Shown here: in pieces, positions 34,906-46,623 of the stretch | Position numbering within the stretch: the first letter of the stretch is position 1 | Layout: every line of letters starts with the position of its first letter | From: Deinococcus fonticola | GTDB taxonomy: Bacteria > Deinococcota > Deinococci > Deinococcales > Deinococcaceae | Assembly (NCBI RefSeq): GCF_004634215.1 | Contig: NZ_SMMH01000022.1 | Span: 1-64,000, forward strand | Direction: 5' to 3' | DNA: 64,000 bases | The notes under the pieces: generated by a model | The model's input: only the letters and a program-made list of their open reading frames with translations | Databases searched by the model: none | Told to the model about the DNA's origin: nothing | Translations under genes and position numbers: made by a program

Positions 34906-35883
34906 TTGAGCGGAACGCTCAGAGCAGCGGCGCAACCGGGCACGGCAGCCCAGACCTGGCTTTCACGCGTGGCCTGGGCCGCGCTGGTTTACAACATTCT
35001 GGTGATCCTGTGGGGTGCCGTGGTGCGCATCACCGGGGCGGGCGCGGGCTGCGGAGACCACTGGCCGCTGTGCGACGGGCGTGTGGTGCCGCACAGCTTC
35101 ACCTTCGAGCGCGTCATCGAGTTCAGCCACCGCCTGACCAGCGGCGCCAGTGGTTTAATCGCTATTGCGCTGGTCGTGCTGGCCTTCCGCGCCACGCCCC
35201 GAGGGCACCTGGCCCGCACTGGGGCGCTGTGGACACTGGGCCTGATTCTTCTGGAGGGCCTGGTGGGCGGCGTTCAGGTGCTGCTGGGCCTGACCGCGAC
35301 CAGCACCGATCCGGCCCGCGGCTTCGTGCAGGGCATTCATATGGCGAACACCTTCGCGCTGCTGGGAGCAGCGCTGCTCACGGCCCTGTGGGCCAGCGGC
35401 AACCCGGCCCTGCGCCTGCGCGGTCAGGGGCGTGCCGGCCTGCTCAGTTACCTGGGTCTGGCACTGCTGCTGCTGATGGCCATGGCGGGCGCGGTGACGG
35501 CCCTGGGTGACCTGCTGTTCCTGCCCGAGGGCGGCAGCGTGGGCATCAGCACCGTGAAAAAGGATTTCGCGGTGACTGCGAGCATCATCGAGAATCTGCG
35601 CGTCGTTCATCCGCTGCTGTCGGTGGTGGGCGCCGTATACCTGGCCTACCTCGCCGCGTGGCTGCGCCGTGAACGGCCCGATGCGCAGGTCACCCGCTGG
35701 AGTCGGGCCGTGTGGGCGCTGCTGGCAGTGCAACTCGTGGCCGGCTTCGTGAATGTGGCGCTGCGCGCCCCGGCCTGGATGCAACTCACGCACCTGCTGC
35801 TCGCCTGCGTGATGTGGCTGGCGACGGTTATGCTGGTGTACCGCGCCCTGACCACCCTGCGGCTCCGTGAGGTCAGCGCGTGA
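34906..35883 (+). CDS. ctaA: haem A synthase CtaA
   Basis: The product of about 325 residues has eight membrane helices and the haem-binding histidine contexts of Cta[21 protein letters not shown] (with the Cys pair), [33 protein letters not shown] and [20 protein letters not shown]. It oxidises the C8 methyl of haem O to make haem A for the oxidase downstream. TTG at 34906 is chosen because AAGGAAGG lies upstream at proper distance; a GTG at 34897 overlaps that site and earlier in-frame starts are less likely. TACACT (34791-34796) is a probable -10. Its stop overlaps the ctaB start. Confidence 0.93.
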   Translation: MSGTLRAAAQPGTAAQTWLSRVAWAALVYNILVILWGAVVRITGAGAGCGDHWPLCDGRVVPHSFTFERVIEFSHRLTSGASGLIAIALVVLAFRATPRGHLARTGALWTLGLILLEGLVGGVQVLLGLTATSTDPARGFVQGIHMANTFALLGAALLTALWASGNPALRLRGQGRAGLLSYLGLALLLLMAMAGAVTALGDLLFLPEGGSVGISTVKKDFAVTASIIENLRVVHPLLSVVGAVYLAYLAAWLRRERPDAQVTRWSRAVWALLAVQLVAGFVNVALRAPAWMQLTHLLLACVMWLATVMLVYRALTTLRLREVSA

Positions 35884-36809
35884 CCAGCCACCCCATGACC
35901 CCGCCTGCCACCGATCCCCTGCCTGCCCCGATGCGTGCCACCTGGCGCGATTACCTGGCGCTGACCAAACCCAAGGTCATCAGCCTGCTGCTGTGGACGA
36001 CCATCACGGCCATGTTCATGGCAGCGCGCGGCTGGCCCGGCCTATGGCCCCTGATCGTGGTCAGCCTCGCCGGGTATATGAGCGCCGGGTCGGCGGGCGT
36101 GTTCAACATGATCATCGACCGGGACATCGACCTGAAGATGCAGCGCACCGCCAAGCGGCCCACCAGCAGCGGTCTGATCAGTTCGCGCAACGCTGCCATT
36201 TTCGGCACGGCCCTGCAGGTGCTGTCCTTCGCCCTGCTGTGGGTCTTCACCACGCCGCTGGCCGCCTGGATGAGCTTGGCAGGCTTCATTTTCTACGTCG
36301 TGATCTACACCATGTGGCTCAAGCGCAGTACCTGGCACAACATCGTCATCGGTGGGGCCGCCGGGTGTTTCCCGCCGCTGGTGGGGTACGCCGCCGTCAC
36401 CGGGAACCTCGACCTGTTCGCGGGTTACCTGTTCGCCATCATCTTCTTCTGGACGCCCGTTCACTTCTGGGCGCTGGCCCTGATGATCAAGGAGGAGTAC
36501 CGCGAGGTCGGGATTCCCATGCTGCCTGTCGTGCACGGTGACCGCATGACGGTCGCGCAGATCGGCCTGTATGCCATTTACACGGTGGTGCTGTCGCTGA
36601 TGCCGGTGTACTTCGGGGCGGTGGGCTGGGTGTACTTCGTGTCCGGGGCGGCTCTGGGCGCGTGGCTGCTGGTGCTGTCGTGGAGGTTGTACCGGCACGT
36701 CATGAGCGGCGCAAAGGTCGAGAAGAAAGTCGCTGTGCCGCTGTACCTGTACTCCATGCTGTACCTGGCGCTGCTGTTCGTGGCGGGCGCCGTCGACCGC
36801 ATGTTGTAA
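35880..36809 (+). CDS. ctaB: protohaem IX farnesyltransferase (haem O synthase)
   Basis: The 309-residue UbiA-family membrane enzyme adds the farnesyl tail to haem B. The prenyl-diphosphate-binding motif reads [19 protein letters not shown], and the second conserved region [20 protein letters not shown] carries the histidine of haem O synthases. About eight helices. GTG at 35880 overlaps the ctaA stop (GTGA), so both enzymes of haem A synthesis are translated together. Confidence 0.97.
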   Translation: MTSHPMTPPATDPLPAPMRATWRDYLALTKPKVISLLLWTTITAMFMAARGWPGLWPLIVVSLAGYMSAGSAGVFNMIIDRDIDLKMQRTAKRPTSSGLISSRNAAIFGTALQVLSFALLWVFTTPLAAWMSLAGFIFYVVIYTMWLKRSTWHNIVIGGAAGCFPPLVGYAAVTGNLDLFAGYLFAIIFFWTPVHFWALALMIKEEYREVGIPMLPVVHGDRMTVAQIGLYAIYTVVLSLMPVYFGAVGWVYFVSGAALGAWLLVLSWRLYRHVMSGAKVEKKVAVPLYLYSMLYLALLFVAGAVDRML

Positions 36810-37057
36810 AGAGGCCCGCTGCACTTTGCTGTGGCTCTTTGCCCGTGTGGGACACTTGCCCACCCCCCGGGCTGGTTTCATGGTGCTTATGCCTGACCGC
36901 TCGGTAGCGGGAGGCGGGTGGTGTGCGGGAGCAGGGAGAAGGTTCGGAGGCCCCGCACGCCGCGCGTTTCCTGCGGAACATTGTTGCGGGGGACGCTGTT
37001 ACACTGGGGCGCGAACACCATGAACCACCACCGGGACGAAAGAGGAAAGGAGTGAAG

Positions 37058-38313
37058 TTGAATACCAACCAAGACACAACACGGGGCGCGGAGCGGCGCA
37101 GGGCGGTGACCTGGCGCGTCATCGCGGGCGCGTTTATCGGTGCCCTGCTGCTCTCGGGCTGCGCCAGGGACGGGCAGTTCATCTCCATCGGCGATCAGGC
37201 GTCCGGCTACAACCGCGAGATTCTGCAGATGAGCCTGTGGCCACTGGCGCTGTCGATCCTGATTTTTCTGGGCGTCTCGGGCGCGCTGTTCTACACGGTC
37301 AACCGTTTCCGGGAAGACCGCCACGACGCCGCGCCGCAGCAGTTTCACGGCAACAACCGCCTGGAAGTGGTGCTGGTGCTGGTTCCCATCGTGATCGTGC
37401 TGGGGCTCAGCGTGCTGGCGGTGCGCAGCCTGGTGCGGCTCAACACCGCCTCGGCCCAGGCCCTGAGCGTCGAAGCGGTGGGCCGGCAGTTCTGGTGGCA
37501 GTTCAGTTACCCCACCAGCAAGGTGGCAGGCGGCGTGGTGACCAACGGCAACGAGATGGTCATGCCCACCAAGCAGCGCGTCTCGGTGACCACCAGCAGC
37601 CTGGACGTGGTTCACGGCTTCTGGGCCCCCAACATCGGCGGTCAGCGCGCCTCCATTCCGGGCAGCAACAAGACCTGGGAAGTCGACACGGATCGCCAGG
37701 CGGTCTATCAGGGCAACTGCTCGCAGCTTTGCGGGGCCAGCCACTCCAACATGCGCTACAAGGTCATTGCGCTGGATCAGGATCGCTGGACGGCCTTCAT
37801 CAATGCCGCCACCGCCTATACCGCCCCTACCCCTGAGCCGGGCAGCGCCGCCGAGCGCGGCTACACCCTCTTCACGCAGGGCAAGGCCAGCACCGGCGCG
37901 GTCGCCTGCTCCGCCTGCCACCGCGTTCAGGGAACCTCCGCTGGCGGTCAGAGTGGCCCGGATCTGAGCTTCTTCGGCACGCGCCGCACGCTGGGCGCGG
38001 GCATGTGGGAAGCCATGACGCCCCGGCAGTGGGAAGAGACCGAAGTTCAACCCCACAGCCCCTTGAAATTTAGCCCTGCCGCCGCCCTGCACGCCTGGAT
38101 CAAGCACAGCCCGGTCGTGAAGCCCGGCAGCCTGATGCCCCGCTACGACGGCGGCGAGTACAAAATCAACGGCAAAGTTCAGAAGGGTGGCCTGCTGACC
38201 GACGCTGAAATCGACGATATCGCCGCTTACCTCCGCACCCTGAAACTCCCCGAAGAAGCCGATTACTGGCGCGGCATTCCCGTGTCCGGTTCCACCACCG
38301 CAGGAGGCAACCC

Positions 38314-38317
<4 letters not shown>
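37058..38317 (+). CDS. ctaC: cytochrome c oxidase subunit II with fused cytochrome c domain (caa3 type)
   Basis: The product of about 419 residues has a lipoprotein-like N-terminus (LLLSGC, Cys 35), two membrane helices (about 58-80 and 102-126), then the cupredoxin domain with CuA ligands His 186, Cys 221, Cys 225, His 229 and Met 232 ([12 protein letters not shown]). The aromatic stretch [10 protein letters not shown] is present. The C-terminal 150 residues hold a cytochrome c domain (CSACH, 284-288; likely ligand Met in SLMPRYDGG). It takes electrons from soluble donors. TTG at 37058 is favoured: AAAGGAG ends five bases upstream, while the alternative GTG at 37052 overlaps it. TACACT at 37000-37005 is a probable -10. 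Confidence 0.95.
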
Positions 38318-40788
<2,471 letters not shown>

Positions 40789-40809
40789 ACAGTAGTAGCG
40801 GTCAGCACA

Positions 40810-40840
40810 GGGGAGGCCTCCGGGCCTCCTCTTTCTTGCT
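40810..40840 (+). terminator. intrinsic terminator of the oxidase operon
   Basis: GGGGAGGCC (40810-40818) pairs with GGCCTCCTC (40823-40831, one G-T), followed by TTTCTT. Confidence 0.8.
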
Positions 40841-40910
40841 GTGGAGGCTACTTGAGCTGCTTGAATAGAACAGCCGGCCACCCCGCCTGCCCAGACCCGA
40901 ACAATAGGCC

Positions 40911-41687
40911 ATGACCAGCCATGACCTCAGCAGCAGTGAACGGCAATTTAACGCCCAGGCCGACAGGTACGCCAGCAGCGAAGTTCACCGCTTCGGGGCC
41001 AGCCTGCCTGTTCTGATCGAGTACGCTGCCCCGACCCGGCAGGATGTGGCGCTGGACGTCGCCACCGGCACCGGCAACACCGCCCTGAGTCTCGCCATGC
41101 AGGTCGCCCACGTGACCGGGCTGGACGTGGCCGGAAAAATGCTGGCGCACGCACAGCAGCGTGCCAACGAAGAAGGCAGACTCAATACCCTTTTCGTGCG
41201 CGGCAGCGCTGAGGCCATGCCCTTTCCGGAAGAGGCGTTTACGCTGGTCACGGCGCGGCACGCTCCGCATCACTTTCGGGATCTGGCCCGGTTCCTGGCA
41301 GAGGCCTTCCGTGTGCTGAAGCCCGGCGGGCGGCTGGTGATCGCCGATCAGATCAGCCCGGCTCCCGACCTCAAACTGTGGATCGACACGTACCAGCAGA
41401 CCCGTGACCCCAGCCACTTCACCCAGCGCACCGTGGCGGAGTGGCGCGAACTGGCGCAGGCGGCGGGCTTCACCTGGGCAGGAGAGACACTGGTGCCGTA
41501 CCGCCTGGAGTTTGACTGGTGGGCAGGGCAGGCCGGTTGCACGCCGGACACCGTGCGGCAACTGCGAGAACAGGCGGCGCACCTGACCCCGGCACAGCAG
41601 CAGGAAGTCGGCCTGGAAGTCGATGAGCAGGGGCAACTCACCGCACACATCGAGCAGATGATGGTGGCCCGATGGGATAAACGCTGA
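40911..41687 (+). CDS. class I SAM-dependent methyltransferase (UbiE-like)
   Basis: The 258-residue protein has motif I ALDVATGTGNTALSLA (residues about 47-62), motif II GLDVAGKMLAHAQQRA, and the motif IV/post-IV region TLVTARHAPHHFRDLARFLA with FRVLKPGGRLVIAD. It most resembles methyltransferases of the UbiE/MenG and YcgJ groups; the substrate is unknown. It follows the oxidase terminator and precedes the SPFH module but is separated from both. Confidence 0.85.
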   Translation: MTSHDLSSSERQFNAQADRYASSEVHRFGASLPVLIEYAAPTRQDVALDVATGTGNTALSLAMQVAHVTGLDVAGKMLAHAQQRANEEGRLNTLFVRGSAEAMPFPEEAFTLVTARHAPHHFRDLARFLAEAFRVLKPGGRLVIADQISPAPDLKLWIDTYQQTRDPSHFTQRTVAEWRELAQAAGFTWAGETLVPYRLEFDWWAGQAGCTPDTVRQLREQAAHLTPAQQQEVGLEVDEQGQLTAHIEQMMVARWDKR

Positions 41688-41723
41688 AGCGGGAACCCTG
41701 GCTCACTTCACCTCGTAATGAAG

Positions 41724-41743
41724 TCAAAGTGATATCACTTTGA
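41724..41743. promoter_or_regulatory. perfect 20-bp palindrome before the SPFH gene
   Basis: TCAAAGTGATATCACTTTGA is its own reverse complement. It ends two bases before the AGGAGG ribosome-binding site of the SPFH gene, a position from which a bound protein would block transcription. The Arc-type DNA-binding protein encoded at 42697-42873 in the same operon is the natural candidate to bind it. Confidence 0.7.
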
Positions 41744-41757
41744 TAGGAGGAGCGAAG

Positions 41758-42672
41758 ATGAGCAAACTTGAACATACCCCCCAAACCACTGGCCCCCAGG
41801 GCGGCGTCTCCAGCCGAAGCGGCATTGCCAGCACCGAACGCCCCGCCTTCGGCCTGCCCGGCATTCCCTTCTTCATCGTGTGCCTCGCCCTGGGTGCCCT
41901 GGCCCTCTGGCTGCTCATCGCTGAACAGTTCACCCTGGGCGCCCCCCTTCTGGCCCTCACGCTGTTCCTGGCGGCCGGGTTCTACATCGTGCAACCCAAC
42001 CAGGCCAAGGTGCTGACCCTTTTCGGACGCTACGTCGGCACCGAACGCCGCAACGGGGTGTACTGGACGAATCCCCTCACCATCCGCAAAAACACCAGCC
42101 TGCGCATCCGCAACTTCAACAGCGAACGCCTGAAAGTCAACGACCTGATGGGCAACCCCATCGAAATTGCCGCCGTCATCGTCTGGCGCGTCGTGGACAC
42201 TGCCCGCGCCGTCTTCGACGTCGAGGATTACGGGCAGTTCGTCGCCATTCAGGCCGAAACTGCCCTGCGGCACCTCGCCAGTCAGTACCCCTACGACAAC
42301 TTTGCCGAAGAAGGCCTCAGCCTGCGTGGCAATGCCGACGAAATCGCCCAGGCCCTCGGCCAGGAACTCGCGGCCCGCCTCGGTCACGCCGGAGTCGAAG
42401 TTCTCGAAGCCCGCCTTTCGCACCTGGCCTACAGCCCCGAAATTGCCGGAGCCATGCTGCAACGCCAGCAGGCCAGTGCCATCATCGCCGCGCGCCAGCA
42501 GATCGTCCAGGGAGCCGTCGGCATGGTCGAAATGGCCCTGCGCGAACTGAGCGACCAGAAGATCGTCGAACTCGACGAGGAACGCAAAGCCCAGATGGTG
42601 AGTAACCTGCTCGTCGTTCTGACCAGCGAACGCGGTACCCAGCCGGTCGTGAATGCCGGAAGCCTCTACTAG
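41758..42672 (+). CDS. SPFH/Band 7 (stomatin-like) membrane protein
   Basis: The 304-residue product has two adjacent membrane segments (about residues 33-55 and 58-76) followed by an SPFH domain ([76 protein letters not shown]) and a helical tail ([20 protein letters not shown]). Such proteins form large membrane-associated rings that organise lipid microdomains or protect membrane proteins. ATG at 41758 follows AGGAGG. The next gene, 24 bases on, encodes an Arc-type DNA-binding protein. Confidence 0.9.
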   Translation: MSKLEHTPQTTGPQGGVSSRSGIASTERPAFGLPGIPFFIVCLALGALALWLLIAEQFTLGAPLLALTLFLAAGFYIVQPNQAKVLTLFGRYVGTERRNGVYWTNPLTIRKNTSLRIRNFNSERLKVNDLMGNPIEIAAVIVWRVVDTARAVFDVEDYGQFVAIQAETALRHLASQYPYDNFAEEGLSLRGNADEIAQALGQELAARLGHAGVEVLEARLSHLAYSPEIAGAMLQRQQASAIIAARQQIVQGAVGMVEMALRELSDQKIVELDEERKAQMVSNLLVVLTSERGTQPVVNAGSLY

Positions 42673-42696
42673 TCATGCCACAATGGGAACCCTCGC

Positions 42697-42873
42697 ATGG
42701 CCCCCCGTAAAAACTACCCCCTGCGCCTGAGTCCCGAACTGTACGCCGCCCTCGAACGCTGGGCCGCCGACGAGATGCGCAGCGTGAACGCGCAGATGGA
42801 GTTTCTGCTGACGCAGGCAGTACGGAAGGCGGGCAGGTTGAAAGAAAAAGAGGAGAATGAAGCTGAAGAATAG
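42697..42873 (+). CDS. small Arc/ribbon-helix-helix DNA-binding protein
   Basis: A 58-residue protein beginning [20 protein letters not shown] and continuing [20 protein letters not shown]. The YPLRLSPEL strand and the two following helices, with the R-S-x-N-A-Q-x-E turn, match the ribbon-helix-helix fold of Arc/MetJ repressors. Lysine and glutamate dominate the C-terminus. Such dimers bind short palindromes with the strand. It lies in one operon with the SPFH gene and is the probable repressor acting at the 41724-41743 palindrome. No toxin gene is adjacent, so I do not call a toxin-antitoxin pair. Confidence 0.8.
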   Translation: MAPRKNYPLRLSPELYAALERWAADEMRSVNAQMEFLLTQAVRKAGRLKEKEENEAEE

Positions 42874-42883
42874 GATTTCAGGT

Positions 42884-42956
42884 CTGTCGGAAATCCCCCA
42901 CCCCCAAACCCCCTACCCCGGCTGGGGCAGGGGGCTTTCGCTGCGCTCAGCATGTC
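42884..42956. repeat. REP-like GC-rich palindromic element
   Basis: A C-rich run leads into CCCCCTACCCC-GGCT-GGGGCAGGGGG (42909-42934, one mismatch) and CTTTCGCTGCGCTC. This resembles dispersed intergenic palindromes common in bacterial genomes. It also lies where the SPFH operon should terminate. Confidence 0.5.
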
Positions 42957-43108
42957 GTCGCCGTTTGCGTGGGCTGGCTCTGGGACGCAGCTTAAGGCGG
43001 CAGGGCCTTGTGTGCTGAATGTCCGGGTACGGTTCCTATGGCCCGTGCGCTCCGCGCCCGACGGCCTTCAGTCTGATTGATGGACTTCTTTGACTAGTGG
43101 GACGATAA

Positions 43109-43164
43109 AAGACCTGCCCTCTCCTGGGGGAGAGGGTGGAGCCGCGTAGCAGCGGGTGAGGGCT
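43109..43164. repeat. second REP-like element; probable gpsA terminator
   Basis: CCCTCTCC-TGGG-GGAGAGGG (43117-43136) is followed by AGCCGCGTAGCAGCGGGTGAGG. On the minus strand the stem is followed at short distance by TCTTTTAT, so it can end the gpsA transcript. The composite shape is that of a dispersed repeat. Confidence 0.55.
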
Positions 43165-43167
43165 GTT

Positions 43168-44124
43168 TTACTCGGCTTTGGCTTCTCTGCCCATGAGGGC
43201 GGTGACGCCTTGCTGGGGAGTCCATTCGCCGGCGCAGACGTGGGCGACGGCGCGGACGATGGGGAGGTCGTGGCCGTGGGCGGTGGCCCAGTGCTCCAGC
43301 AGCCCGGCGGTGCGCAGGCCCTCGATGACTTTGCCGCCCTGCTGGGGATTCTCTGCGCGGGCAATGGCTTCGCCGGCGGCGCGGTTGCGGCTGTGGTGGC
43401 TGGTGGCGGTGGCGATCAGGTCACCCAGGCCGCTGAGGCCGTAGATGGTGTCCTCCTGGGCGCCGAGGGCCTGGAGGTAACGGTTCATTTCAATCAGGCC
43501 GCGCGTGATCAGGCTGGCTTTGGCATTGTCGCCCAGATTCAGGCCGTCGCACATGCCGGCGGCCAGGGCAATCACGTTTTTCAGGACGCCGCCGAGTTCC
43601 GCGCCGACCACGTCGGCACTGGTGTACACGCGCAGGGCGGGAGACATCAGGGCGTCTTGCACGGCTTCCGCCAGGGCCGGGTCGGTGCTGGCCACGACGG
43701 TGGCGGCGGGCAGGCCGCGCCCGACTTCCTCGGCGTGGTTGGGGCCACTCAGGACGGCCACGCGCCTGAATCCCATCTGGCCCGCCAGTTCCGTGAGGCG
43801 TCCGCCGTCCGGGGCGAGGCCCTTGGCGCACAGCACGAGTCCCAGGTCGCGCGGAAGTTGCTGGAGGAGTTCCGGCACGCCCACGCTGGGCACCACGATC
43901 AGGGCGAAGCCGGCATCGGCCACCGCCACTTGCAGGTGAGAAGACACCTGCACGCCCCCTGGCAGCAGGACGCCGGGCAGGTACTCGCGGTTCTCGCGCA
44001 CCTCGGAGAGGCGGGCGGCAAAGTCGGGGCGTCTGGCCCAAAGGGTCGCGCGTTTGCCGGCGCGGGTGGCGGCGACCGCCAGGGCGGTGCCCCACCCTCC
44101 GGCGCCCAGAATGGGGATGTTCAC
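43168..44124 (-). CDS. gpsA: glycerol-3-phosphate dehydrogenase [NAD(P)+]
   Basis: The 318-residue enzyme makes glycerol 3-phosphate from dihydroxyacetone phosphate for phospholipid synthesis. It has the dinucleotide-binding start [21 protein letters not shown], the [20 protein letters not shown] motif, the catalytic-lysine region [20 protein letters not shown] and [21 protein letters not shown] at 44124 overlaps the stop of the upstream methyltransferase gene (GTGA), so the two are coupled. Confidence 0.95.
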   Translation of the reverse strand: MNIPILGAGGWGTALAVAATRAGKRATLWARRPDFAARLSEVRENREYLPGVLLPGGVQVSSHLQVAVADAGFALIVVPSVGVPELLQQLPRDLGLVLCAKGLAPDGGRLTELAGQMGFRRVAVLSGPNHAEEVGRGLPAATVVASTDPALAEAVQDALMSPALRVYTSADVVGAELGGVLKNVIALAAGMCDGLNLGDNAKASLITRGLIEMNRYLQALGAQEDTIYGLSGLGDLIATATSHHSRNRAAGEAIARAENPQQGGKVIEGLRTAGLLEHWATAHGHDLPIVRAVAHVCAGEWTPQQGVTALMGREAKAE

Positions 44125-44882
44125 GCCTGTTCCCTCCGGGCAAAGACCCACAGGCGCGGCGTGTCGGGTGTGGGGTCGGCGTAGTCCGGGTACTCCACGA
44201 TCTCGAAGGTCGAAAAGCCCGCCTGACGCAGCAAGTCCTGAACCTCGGGCGGGTCGTAGCCGCGTTCACGGTGCGTTTCCACAAATTCCTGCATATCCCC
44301 CTGCTCCGGCTGAATGCGGCAGAACGCCTGCACCACGCCCACTTCCGCCTGCGGGTCAAAGTGATGCGACCAGTGGTAGTGCACTTCGGCGCCGTCGGCG
44401 GCCGTCACCACGCCCTCGATGGCGTCGCCTTCCCACAGTTCACGCACGCCCAGCCGCGTGTTCAGGTCGCAGGCCAGCAGCCCGCCGGGGTTCAGGTGCG
44501 CGTGCATCTGCCGGAAGGCCGCGCCCAGATCCTCGCGGCTGAGCAGGTTGTTCAGGCTGTCGAACACGCAGGTGATGAGATCGAACGACCCGTTCAGTGT
44601 GAAAGAGCGCAGATCACCCTCTACAAAGGCCACGTCCGGCAGTCGGCGCCGGGCCTCTTTCAACATGTCGGGGCTGCCGTCCAGCCCGGTCACCGTCAGG
44701 CCCGCGTGCTGAAGCTCCCGTGTGAATCCGCCTGTCCCGCACGCCAGATCAAGCGCCGATTGCACGTTCACTTCGGCGTCACGGGCGTAGGTCAGCACAA
44801 AATCTGCCCAGGCGTCGTACTCGACATCCGCCATGATGGCGTCGTACACGGCGGCCAGAGCGGTAAAAGGAGCGTGCTGCAT
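44121..44882 (-). CDS. class I SAM-dependent methyltransferase
   Basis: The 253-residue product has motif [21 protein letters not shown], motif [21 protein letters not shown], and [20 protein letters not shown], as in the YqeM/DUF-type methyltransferases with a variable lid. The substrate is unknown. ATG at 44882 is set by TATAGT (44890-44895, minus strand), which ends seven bases upstream: leaderless. It is the first gene of an operon with gpsA. Confidence 0.85.
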   Translation of the reverse strand: MQHAPFTALAAVYDAIMADVEYDAWADFVLTYARDAEVNVQSALDLACGTGGFTRELQHAGLTVTGLDGSPDMLKEARRRLPDVAFVEGDLRSFTLNGSFDLITCVFDSLNNLLSREDLGAAFRQMHAHLNPGGLLACDLNTRLGVRELWEGDAIEGVVTAADGAEVHYHWSHHFDPQAEVGVVQAFCRIQPEQGDMQEFVETHRERGYDPPEVQDLLRQAGFSTFEIVEYPDYADPTPDTPRLWVFARREQA

Positions 44883-45058
44883 GGGCGTCACTATAAGTCC
44901 TATAAGCCCCGCCCAAGAGGGACTAAAGGCGCCCATCAGCCTGACCGGCATTGTGTGCCCCGCATGAGAGAAGCTGGCCTTGTGAGCAGAAAACAAGGCC
45001 AAGTAACGTAAAGGCAACCGCGCCGGAGATTACAGGCTCCCGCGCCAGGAGGAACACC

Positions 45059-45523
45059 ATGAAGAAGATTCTCGCTGTTGCCGCTCTCGGAAGCATTGCC
45101 CTCAGCTCGTGCAGCATTTTTGGTACCAAGAGCGCCGCCGTCTCCGGTCAGCTCAAGGGCTTTTCGCCCAACCAGAACCTGCAACTGGCCGTCGTCGGCT
45201 ACAATCAGGGCAAATACGTCGTGGACGGCAACCAGGCCCAGGTCATCGACAAGTACCTGAGCGGCGGTTACACCCTGACCCTGCCCCGTAACGTTCCCTA
45301 CGGTACCTACCGCGTGATCGTGTTCCGCGACGCCAACAACAACGGCAGCTACGATCTGGGTGACACCATCCTCAGCAAGGACAACGGCAAACTGCTGGTG
45401 TACGTTGCCAAGGACGGCGACGTGTTCGGTGGCACCAAGTACGGCTGGAACGTCTACAACGGCAGCTCTGACATTCAAACCACCATCCTGAACAACTACG
45501 ACCTCGAAGCTGTGATGCAGTAA
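45059..45523 (+). CDS. lipoprotein of unknown function
   Basis: The 154-residue product has a lipoprotein signal (MKKILAVAALGSIALSSC, lipidated Cys 18). The mature part looks like a single beta-sandwich (VSGQLKGFSPNQNLQLAVVG, YGTYRVIVFRDANNNGSYDL) with a D-x-N-x-N-G-x-Y-D calcium-loop-like turn. AGGAGG lies six bases before the ATG. A strong terminator follows, so it is a single-gene unit. No family recognised. Confidence 0.75.
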   Translation: MKKILAVAALGSIALSSCSIFGTKSAAVSGQLKGFSPNQNLQLAVVGYNQGKYVVDGNQAQVIDKYLSGGYTLTLPRNVPYGTYRVIVFRDANNNGSYDLGDTILSKDNGKLLVYVAKDGDVFGGTKYGWNVYNGSSDIQTTILNNYDLEAVMQ

Positions 45524-45541
45524 GCCCCACCGAATTGCGCG

Positions 45542-45566
45542 CCCCGGCCTTCACCGGGGGTTTTTT
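45542..45566 (+). terminator. intrinsic terminator after the lipoprotein gene
   Basis: CCCCGG-N6-CCGGGG (45542-45559) followed by G and TTTTTT. Confidence 0.88.
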
Positions 45567-45591
45567 AAGAACCACTCAAAAAGGTTCGGCC

Positions 45592-45618
45592 AAAAGAAAA
45601 CTCCCGCCGGAGCGGGAG
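45592..45618 (-). terminator. intrinsic terminator of the tRNA-Glu gene
   Basis: On the minus strand CTCCCGC-TCCG-GCGGGAG is followed by TTTTCTTTT, eight bases beyond the tRNA 3' end. Confidence 0.85.
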
Positions 45619-45625
45619 CGTTCAG

Positions 45626-45708
<83 letters not shown>

Positions 45709-45822
45709 ACAGCTTTTGAAATCACCATTTAAGGGAAGTTTCTTGACTGCCTTTCAAGGGGTGCCGTTTCCGGCACGCACAGAAAGATACAGGGGAAACG
45801 GGCATTCGTCAATAGGGCAGCT

Positions 45823-46569
45823 TCACGATCCTGCTAACGCCACCGGGTAGGTGAGCGTTCCCTCGTAGATGGCGCGGCCCACGATCGCGCCCTCGATGTG
45901 TTCCTCGGCCAGCAGGCGCACGTCATCGGTGTTGGCCACGCCGCCGCCCACGATCAAGGTGTTGAGCCAGAGCCCACGCACCTGGCGCATCAGTTCACGG
46001 TTCAGGCCCTTCAAGGTGCCGTCCCGCGAGACGTCCGTGAAGATCAGGGTTTCCAGGCCCGCCTCGGCCAGCCCTGGCGTCATCTCAGCCACCTTCAGGC
46101 CGCTGCCCCGCGCCCAGCCGTGGGTGGCCACCTCCAGCCCTCCCTCGTCGTTCGGGCGCGCATCCAGGCTGACGATCACGCGCTCCGGGCCGTGAGCGTC
46201 GATCAGTTCACGCACCAGTTCCGGGTGCGCAATGGCCGCCGTGCCGATCACCACGCGCTGCACCCCGCTCCTCAGCAGCGCCTCCGCCGCCTCGCGCGAG
46301 CGGATGCCGCCCCCCACCTCCACCGGCACCCCCAGCTCCTGAGCGATCAGCTCGATCACCCGGCGATTTTCCCCGCGCCCGGTGGCGGCGTCCAGATCGA
46401 CCAGATGAACCAGGCCCGCGCCCAGGTTGACCCAGTGGCGCGCTGCCTCCAGCGGCGAATCGAAGTACACCGTTTCGCGTTCGGGGTCGCCCTCGTACAG
46501 GCGCACCGCCTGGCCAGCCTGAATATCCACGCACGGAATAATGAGGGGCGTCATTGCGTCAGCATTCAT
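45823..46569 (-). CDS. hisA: phosphoribosylformimino-5-aminoimidazole carboxamide ribotide isomerase
   Basis: The 248-residue TIM-barrel enzyme carries out the Amadori isomerisation of histidine synthesis. It shows [19 protein letters not shown] (first catalytic Asp), [56 protein letters not shown] (second catalytic Asp), and [13 protein letters not shown] / [14 protein letters not shown] at 46569 is set by TATGCT (46576-46581, minus strand), which ends six bases upstream. It is divergent from the glycosyltransferase gene; the two starts are only 54 bases apart. Other his genes are not nearby. Confidence 0.95.
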   Translation of the reverse strand: MNADAMTPLIIPCVDIQAGQAVRLYEGDPERETVYFDSPLEAARHWVNLGAGLVHLVDLDAATGRGENRRVIELIAQELGVPVEVGGGIRSREAAEALLRSGVQRVVIGTAAIAHPELVRELIDAHGPERVIVSLDARPNDEGGLEVATHGWARGSGLKVAEMTPGLAEAGLETLIFTDVSRDGTLKGLNRELMRQVRGLWLNTLIVGGGVANTDDVRLLAEEHIEGAIVGRAIYEGTLTYPVALAGS

Positions 46570-46623
46570 ACCGCCAGCATACGGTTCGGCCTGGCACGCC
46601 GGGCAAGTTAGACTGAACGGGTT

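Noticed and set aside
42697..42873. Toxin-antitoxin pair including the Arc-type protein
   Set aside because: The small DNA-binding protein resembles antitoxins, but no small toxin gene (HicA, RelE, MazF, PIN) lies on either side; its partner in the operon is the SPFH gene.
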